Shown one piece after another: positions 57,611 to 64,000 of a stretch of DNA of 64,000 bases (position 1 is the first letter of the stretch; each line of letters opens with the position of its first letter). The translations under genes and the position numbers were made by a program. Below the pieces are notes generated by a model. The model saw only the letters and a list, made by a program, of their open reading frames with translations. It did not search any database and was not told the origin of the DNA. The stretch is from positions 496,001 to 560,000 of the forward strand of contig JAMWBK010000005.1 in NCBI GenBank assembly GCA_029953675.1, written 5' to 3'. The stretch comes from Rhodosorus marinus (taxonomy: Eukaryota > Rhodophyta > Stylonematophyceae > Stylonematales > Stylonemataceae).

Positions 57611-59420
57611 CTAGATCCCGCGTGGCGGCTTGTCACGTCCACGCATTATGTCCTCAATCTGCTCGAGAGTCTTGCCTTTGGTTTCAGGTAAATACGACGA
57701 TTCAAATATGATTGCGCTTAGGCTTATTGCCGCGAAGATGGCAAACAGGGTAGAGCTTCCAATCGACTCCCTCAGCGGTTCGAACAGAGCAGCAACGAGC
57801 AGGTTGGATCCAAAATTGGTTATTGTGCCAAACGCCAAGGCCTTGCTCCGAACTTGCAGAGGAAACAGCTCGCTAAGCATGAGCCATGAAATTGGGCCGA
57901 AGCCGATCTGGTATCCTCCAACGTAGAGTATCACTGCCGAAATAATTGCCTAACCATAGACAAACAACCAAAACCAGAAACAGTCTTTACGATGAGAACC
58001 ATTGGGTCTCAAGCCCGCCCTTTCGCTCGAGTTAGCAGACTTACCACTTGCTGGGAGCTTGTAAAAGGAGCATCGGGCTGAATGCCACTGAAAATAAAAG
58101 ACAGAGCAGCAAGGCAGGCGGTCATGATGGTTGTACCAGTTATCAGAAGGGGTTTCCTCCCGAATCTTTCAACAGAATACGCAGAACCGATGGTTGAAAC
58201 AAGCTTAAATACGCCCACGCCAACGGCTGCACCGAAGCCAAGGCCGGCCTGGTCAAAGATTCTATTCGCGTAGTAGAGAACAGAAGGCTGACCAGTAAAC
58301 TGCTGGAACAGGACCAGTCCAATACCACTAATCAGAGCTGGTTTGGCTCCCGGAGTCTGAAGTAGACCACCACCAAGCTCTGATTGATTGTCTCTGATAT
58401 CTGAATACAAAGACGGGCAAATGGGAAACGAAATCCGTGAGTCAGCAGCTCTGCTGAAGATGGACAAGCACACACAAAACTTTGTAATCCCGAAGATCAT
58501 TCTCACTCTGGAGTATATCTCCAATGTCCCGAGTGGCTTGGTCCCTGTCTCCACCATTCAGAACGTATTGATTCTCCTCCGCATCACGAGTGAGGTACTC
58601 ATACTCGGGACCTTGGGATGCTTGAAGACATAGAAAACGAGGGCTCTCTTTGCACGAAGCTGCGACGATCGCTCCTGGCACTTCAAGTAGCAGAGCGGCA
58701 GCGAACATGAACCTCCAGGACTCATCCCCGAATGGGGACAGAGCATATCCGCTAATGTAGCCCATGAGAATACCGAAAACGATGAAGGCTTCTTTCAATG
58801 CGACCAGGGATCCTGTACAGAATAGGTAAGTCACAGATGATTGGATTAGTCCCGACAATGCCTTTCTCCTAAAAGACCAAAGATTTGTGGAGAGGATCCT
58901 CACCCCTCTTGTCGCTTGGAACAGATTCCGAGATCAAGAGCGGACTGGCGTGCATAGCTGCTCCGATCCCAAGACCGTAGATGAACCGTCCGGAAACCAA
59001 AGACCAAAACCCGGAAGAAACGACCTGAAGACAGGTTCCAGCAAAATATAGCCCGTACGCTACCTGCAGCTCTGACTTTCTCCCAAAACGGTTTCCGAGT
59101 TGGTTCACCGCTATCGAAGAAACCAGCGCGCCGAGGAGGGACATCGATGCCACAGCCGATAGCTGTGATGCACCGAATCCCTGGTCACCAAGTACTCTGA
59201 TTACAGACGAACTAGATCCGATATCATAACCAAATAGCCCACCAGCCATCGCCGCTGCAGAGAACGAAGGCAGCCATCCCGGGAGCTTCCACGACGACCC
59301 CGCAGACATCTTCGTCAAGCCAATCCTTCTGCTGCTTAGAGCCCTTTTACACAGCCGTACATCAGCTGCACTCAAGATTCCAACTCCATTCACAGCAAAA
59401 CTCAACGTTGTTCCGTTCAT
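57611..59420 (-). CDS. Plastid-type sugar/H+ symporter, major facilitator family
   Basis: Twelve-helix sugar porter most like the Arabidopsis chloroplast protein annotated as D-xylose-proton symporter-like 3 (At5g59250); the transported sugar is not known. Exons are 59420-58904, 58812-58507, 58400-58045 and 57949-57611, in phase, giving 505 residues. The first 50 residues precede the first helix and could be a transit peptide. Family motifs: GLFGYDIGSSS, NRFGRKSE (loop 2-3), VSGRFIYGLGIGAAMHASPL, GSLVALKEAFIVFGILMGY, LFQQFTGQPSVLYYA, RFGRKPLL, YVGGYQIGFGPISWLMLSE, TNFGSNLLVA and LPETKGKTLEQIE. The donor of intron 2 (CAGA|GTGAGA) is the choice that keeps phase. The gene is divergently placed from nothing nearby and shares its 3' side with cyanase. 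Confidence 0.93.
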
Positions 59421-60580
59421 CGTTACCCTCTAGTCCCGAATGACCGACTCGGTTCCGTGATCAGGCTTCCGGTCTCGCAGTGATCGGATCTCCAGCACTA
59501 CCATCCTCATCCATGGGTACGGTTCTTAGATCACTTCTTAGACCAATGTCTGTAGGTGCATCTTCAGCAGCATCTGAGCTCTCACATATACTGACAGCAT
59601 GTTTCATTTCTTCAGTAGTAGAAAAGCTGGTCTTGTGACCAGCTTCTAGATCTAGTTGATCCGATCATCAGCACGTCTACTTTGATACTTCAGCTGGTGT
59701 CCCACTCGAGTTGGTCACACGGGATGTGTGGGTGAGATTTAGGAGTATCGGAGCTCTGAGAAAGGACCACATAAGCAGTTTCTCACGCAGTGAAGAAGCT
59801 AATTTTAGTACGAGCTTCTAGCCATCTGCTGTGGATCGGATACTGTCATCTCGAGTATTCGGATCGTTTGTTCCCTAGCAAATCTGCAGAATCTCTGGTC
59901 GCCTGAAGCCAGGGTTTCTCTAATGCTAACTAGTTCTGCTTACGAGCTAATTGCTCTTCTCAGATGTCACGGCTCGGTCCTAACTACTCTGTGGTTACCT
60001 CTTCAACCTCAGAAAGCCTCTCCAACTGCATACTTTAAGCCGCCCAGTTGCAGTGCTAATCTGATGAGTTGTGTTTGGGTTTTCATGCGGACATTTCTTC
60101 CAGCGGTCGAGCTTCGCTCTGAACAGTTAAAAATCGATGATCTGGAAGACAATACCACCAGCTGAAAATCACCTTCGTGCCTTGTGCCGCCCAGGAAGAC
60201 AGCCGACTTGTTTCCTCCATAGTCGCAGGACGAGAGAACACCCGAACCGAATTCTCCTGAGGGGGCATTGTCGGTCTTCCAGGGTACGTTCCACCGAGAA
60301 CTAGGATCTACGCTCCAAACAGAGGTTGAGCCCACGAAGTAAAGCCCTTAGGCTTGAGCGTACTTCTGGGTCTGAAAACTTGCAAGCGACTCGTGAGAAC
60401 TCTCAGCAAGTTTTCGTGGCAGCTTTCTTGAATGTTCTGCTCCACCGAGCTTGTGCAATACAAGCAGTTAGTGTTTTTGTTAGACGAATTGGGCTGATGG
60501 GCTCTTGCGGGCTCTCCAAATCTTTGTTCATTCGATAAAAGTTGATCTTCGCTTATGTTGCGACCTAGAAATTTGGTTGC
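59421..60580. other. Intergenic region with a possible beta-propeller fragment
   Basis: No complete gene. A minus-strand segment at about 60346-60156 encodes GLYFVGSTSVWSVDPSSRW and further GG-rich strands (VFLGGTRHEGDFQLV) that resemble PQQ-type propeller repeats. A weak acceptor precedes it and a donor-like GT follows it. No matching exons were found on either side, so it may be a gene fragment. The rest holds nothing recognisable. Confidence 0.35.
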
Positions 60581-61655
60581 TTACGACACGGCCTTCTTCT
60601 TGAGTGCAGAGCCAAAGATTACCGCGTTCATGGTTGCCATGATCAAGGCACCGCCTACTATGTTGCCGAGGGTGACCGGGAGGAGATTTCCGAGAAAGAA
60701 CGATTGCCAGCTCACGCCGGCTCCGAGCATGATTCCGAAAGGAATCATGAACATGTTAGCAACGGAATGCTCAAACTTCATGGCTACAAAGGCTGAGATT
60801 GGGAACCAGATGGCGATCATTTTGCCACCGAGGTCCCTAGCTCCTGATGCCATGTAGACAGCCGCGGTGACGAGCCAGTTGCAAAGGATTCCTCGAACAA
60901 GCAACTAAGAAATCGGAGGGGAACTAGAAGTAAGACCGCTGAAGTTGTTGATCAACTATTATGTCAAGCTTACCTGAATGAATGGCAGGGAGGTCTTGGC
61001 TTTTGCAACTGCCAGGGGCCCTGCAGCGGTTGCTAGTACACCACTCGCCGCAGCGAGGTATGCGAGGAGCAGCGACCCGACCAAGTTCCCAACAAAAGAA
61101 ACAATCCAGCTTTTAGCGATACCACCCATGCTAGCTTTCTTCTCGTGGAACGCAGCAGAAACAGTCATGGTGTTACCGGTGAAGAGCTCAGCCCCTGTAA
61201 CAAGAACCTGGAAAGCGCGATCGTGTGCTTATCAGATAGAAGCGTTCTCAAGGAGGAATTTTCCGTCCCTGTGGAGATTAACCTACAAGCATGAGTCCAA
61301 ACGGCAGACCGAATGCGCCAAAAATCATCTGCTGAAGCCCTGGGTTCGTTGCCAATAATCCAGGACACGCGCCACCAACTGTCAGAGCGAGTAGAGATCC
61401 ATATCCGATGTAGGCGCCCCCGAGGATACTGGAGATGAAGATTTTCCATATCGGCTTCTTTGAATTCTTCTCGCCCAGATCTGACGCAATTTCATACAAT
61501 TCTGGAGCGGGAGCAATAGTTGACGCTGGTGCAGACGGCGCGACGGGGGCAGCTACAGCCCTCGTAACGAAGCGCACCCTTCTGCCAGCTTCCGAGGAAG
61601 TCCTCCCACTCCTCACTCGCAGGCCAAAAGTAGATTGAACGAAGCCCAGATTCAT
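60581..61655 (-). CDS. Plastid-targeted formate/nitrite transporter family protein
   Basis: FNT-family anion channel. In green algae, NAR1 members move nitrite or bicarbonate across the plastid envelope; the substrate here is inferred only by family. Exons are 61655-61287, 61207-60974 and 60904-60581, in phase, giving 308 residues. Residues 1-60 are a transit-like region ([18 protein letters not shown], then Ala/Pro-rich sequence). Six helices follow. FNT signatures: [73 protein letters not shown] and [15 protein letters not shown]. The conserved central His of the pore lies in FEHSVANMF. The first splice donor is GTAGGT at 61286, the only one that keeps the frame. Confidence 0.93.
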
Positions 61656-62617
61656 CTTGACAATACTCTCAAAAACCAAAAATTAAGAAGCAGAATCTAA
61701 AGAAATAATCAAAAGTCCACCCCTCCCACCCCTCCCAGCCATCATTCCCACCACCATCCACCGCACCAACCCAGCTCTTCAATGAAACCGAAACTGCTTA
61801 GCAAACTCTAAGTGAGCCGAGCTAACAAAAATATTTAACCACCCCTATCCAATCTATCCCAACTATTTTACAAAAATGTAACCCCAGTTGAATTGGACCA
61901 AAACAATGCATATATATCTACTAAAATTACTCTCATTTGAACTATTCTCTAAAACGAGTATTTCGTTGTAGGGTGCTAAAACTCAGTAAAAATCTTATAC
62001 ACAAAATCTACACCCCCCACCCCCACCCCCACCCCGATAGAAGTCAAATCCCCAAAAAACTGTTGTAAACGAGATTTGATACACCCTCAAGATGAGCATT
62101 CGAAATGAATGGAAGTGGACTTTAGTATAATAATTTTGAAGAAAACAAACATACCTACCCTGAAGAAATTTTTTCCTGCTGATTTCCGCAAGGCCGCGAG
62201 CGATGAGGAAGAGGCATCGACCAATTTTCGAGTTAATTATTTCTGCTTTTCTATTTCCGTGAGTAAGCCCTCTGCTCGGAGTTGACGCAAGCATTTCCGT
62301 CAAGTCCCTCGAGACATGTGGCATAAGATCATTGGTCAAAAAAATGGTTTTTTAAAAAACATTTTGCTTGTTTGCCGCGGAGAAAGAAATACGGTATAAA
62401 ATATCATTAGGTATTAAGAAAAACGAAACAAAAAATTTCATGGCTTCGATATTGTACCATCGGATGTGTGCTAACGGCTTGGCGTGCCCTGGTGACTGTT
62501 GGATCACTGGGTCACATTGACATGGTCCGTTGTGGGGACCAATACTTGATGTTTGCCCAAGGCTTGGGCAAACGTCTAGGTGTCATCTGGTAGATATTGC
62601 TTCCGTACGTAGAATTT
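61656..62617. other. FNT leader and upstream AT-rich DNA
   Basis: Bases 61700-61790 are C-rich on the plus strand (G-rich on the FNT coding strand). Bases 61830-62000 and 62340-62450 are AT-rich. A (CCCCA)n-like run lies at 62005-62035. No gene is supported. Confidence 0.45.
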
Positions 62618-63416
62618 TTAGCTCGGCTCGACCCTGTAGCGGTGCTCGCGGTTGGATTCAACTGACCCTAGCGGACAATTCCTGGCTGCAGCATAATCTC
62701 CCCGTAGCGTTCGCCACCATACCTTCGCACACAGATGATTGTACAAAGCTGCCGCAGATAAATGACCCAGGGTGTTATGGGTATCCGCGTCGATGTCATT
62801 TCCCTCTTCTGGTACGACCGATATTCTTCGTGTTCGGTCCATTTGTTTTGAGTAGACTCCGGTTACAGGGTCAAACTCCATTCCTTCAGTCTCCCAACAT
62901 CCCAAAGCATCGCACTATTATTTTCCCGCTTCCTCTATACGCCACGGAGCTGCTGAGGCTCGTATGCGAAGGCACAAGGAGATGCGTACGCGGATGCGTT
63001 GACGAATGCACAGCGGAAACCTAACGCATCGTCTAGTCAAGTTGAGTCATTGCGCTTCTGGACGGTATGGGAGCTGCTTAGCTCAAAGACTGCATCGGAG
63101 AGCGCCACTCTGCATGCTACGGTCATTACACGGCTCTGAGCTTTATGCTCTGGCTCATGAACGCCGGCTTGTTGCTTGAAGCGCGTCCTCGGTTGTTCAG
63201 TATTCTCAGGGGAATCCGTCTCTGATAAATGCACTTATCTTGGATTATCCACTCTGGAACGTGTTCCACTAGCCGCTCCGACGACATTAGGTCTACCTTC
63301 GGAAGTCGCGATAATGCATCATCCACGACGTTAATCCTCTTACCGGGACAACCAGCTATTGCGTTACCAGCCAAACTGCTGTATTCCAAAAGCTGAAAAT
63401 CGATAGTATCAGTCAA
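62618..63416 (-). mobile_element. Decayed Ty3/gypsy-type pol remnant
   Basis: Two fragments of a retrotransposon polyprotein, in the expected order on the minus strand. The first (63416-63126) contains the RNase H-to-integrase linker signature PGKRINVVDDALSRLPKVD. The second (62905-62618) contains the integrase zinc-binding motif, with HNTLGHLSAAALYNHL and the following WWRTLRGDY and NCPL. The two lie in different frames with stops between, and reverse transcriptase, the integrase core and long terminal repeats were not found. This is a dead, partial copy. It is an endogenous transposon remnant, not a viral genome. Confidence 0.75.
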
Positions 63417-63724
63417 TATCGTTCAGTCATTATGTTTAATTTTGTCCCAGTGTCCCATTGTCCCATTTATGAGAACAGTTAAGTTACCGACGTTGTTAAC
63501 CGGTCGACGGGAAAGAGGATGAGAAAAGGTTCCAGTGCGCGAATGGATTATGTTCCATTTCTGAAGGGGCGGTAAGCTTGTTTTAAGCGTTTTAGAACTA
63601 GCAAAGAATGGAAATTTGAAAAGGAAGTGCCTTGAAGTGGTGGTGGCTGAGAGAAGTGTTCGTTCGTGCTGACGAGCGAGCGCGGGGGGTTTACTGTTCT
63701 TGTTTTGTTTTTGTTCTTCTGGAT
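63417..63724. other. Leader of the acidic-protein gene
   Basis: Contains short direct repeats of GTCCCATT near 63444-63468 and a G-rich run just before the next start codon. No gene is supported. Confidence 0.45.
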
Positions 63725-64000
63725 ATGGCTGTGACGAGGAGGAGGAGGGGGTCTGCTGTTCAGGACGTGGAAAAGCCTGAGGAATCTGGGACTGGTGAGG
63801 ATGAAGAGCTGAGTGAGGTAGAGGAGTCTGTGGAGGATGGGGAGGAGTCGACACTGAAGCCTCGGATTATGGATGAGATGAGCGAAGGGCACGCCGTTGC
63901 GGAAGAGAAGGTCTTGATAGGTGCAGTGTCTGGGGAACATGAAAGCGATGAATACGAGGAGGATTCGGAGTTGGACGACCTCAATAGCAACTCAGACGAC
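63725..64000 (+). CDS. Acidic protein N-terminus, possibly BOP1/ERB1 (partial)
   Basis: Reading frame from the ATG at 63725 runs 92 codons to the edge of the window without a stop. The product starts MAVTRRRRGSAV and is then very rich in Glu, Asp and Ser, ending ESDEYEEDSELDDLNSNSDD. This resembles the acidic segment that precedes the conserved core of the ribosome-biogenesis protein BOP1/ERB1, but the diagnostic part lies beyond the window. Other acidic nuclear proteins are equally possible. The codon pattern and clean start make a real gene likely. Confidence 0.5.
   Translation, partial: MAVTRRRRGSAVQDVEKPEESGTGEDEELSEVEESVEDGEESTLKPRIMDEMSEGHAVAEEKVLIGAVSGEHESDEYEEDSELDDLNSNSDD

Noticed and set aside
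1-64000. CRISPR arrays, bacterial operons and riboswitches
   Set aside because: The genes are intron-rich and eukaryotic; no array of evenly spaced short repeats, Shine-Dalgarno-led gene strings or known riboswitch core was seen.

Overview
The window is a 64-kb piece of nuclear DNA from a plastid-bearing eukaryote, most simply a red alga. Genes are split by short GT-AG introns (mostly about 50-130 nt) and their products are eukaryotic: ALG7, IMP4, SKI3, GPATCH11, CMR1/WDR76, CELF-type RNA-binding protein. Plastid-type products occur too: RsmH, a formate/nitrite-family transporter, a sugar porter closest to a known chloroplast protein, and an ankyrin protein and a membrane protein with targeting-like N-termini. 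Four of the putative plastid precursors begin with the same Gly-Phe-Val within residues 3-7. That fits the N-terminal aromatic signature known from red-algal and glaucophyte transit peptides. The organism was not identified beyond this.

Layout. 0.7-10 kb: a four-exon DNAJC9-like co-chaperone and a truncated J-domain copy, direct repeats and a small ALG7-derived fragment, then ALG7 (+) converging on myo-inositol-phosphate synthase (-), followed by 86-bp repeats and a perfect 19-bp inverted repeat. 10.8-30.9 kb: ten-exon SKI3 (-), an armadillo-protein kinase fusion (+) converging on IMP4 (-), a zinc-finger fragment, an RCC1-like propeller (-), a DEVD-box helicase (+), an orphan ORF with tRNA-like folding, and a plastid membrane protein (-). 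30.9-35.7 kb has no recognisable gene. 35.7-57.4 kb is almost all plus strand: membrane-anchored bZIP factor, ankyrin protein, rsmH, CELF-like protein, a small two-helix membrane protein, GPATCH11, CMR1/WDR76, a uridine kinase fused to a degenerate UPRT-like domain, and cyanase. 57.6-64 kb: a sugar porter and a formate/nitrite-type transporter (both -), a decayed Ty3/gypsy pol remnant, and the first exon of an acidic protein that may be BOP1/ERB1 (+).

For 19 genes I assigned exons base by base; splice phases and total lengths agree in every case. The main functional themes are RNA metabolism (SKI3, IMP4, two RNA-helicase/RRM proteins, GPATCH11, RsmH, possibly BOP1), plastid import substrates, and small-molecule nitrogen and nucleotide metabolism (cyanase, FNT transporter, uridine kinase). 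Many genes share a layout: an AT-rich island a few hundred bases upstream, then a leader rich in G on the coding strand, then the ATG. All functional calls rest on recognised motifs read by eye; no database search was possible.
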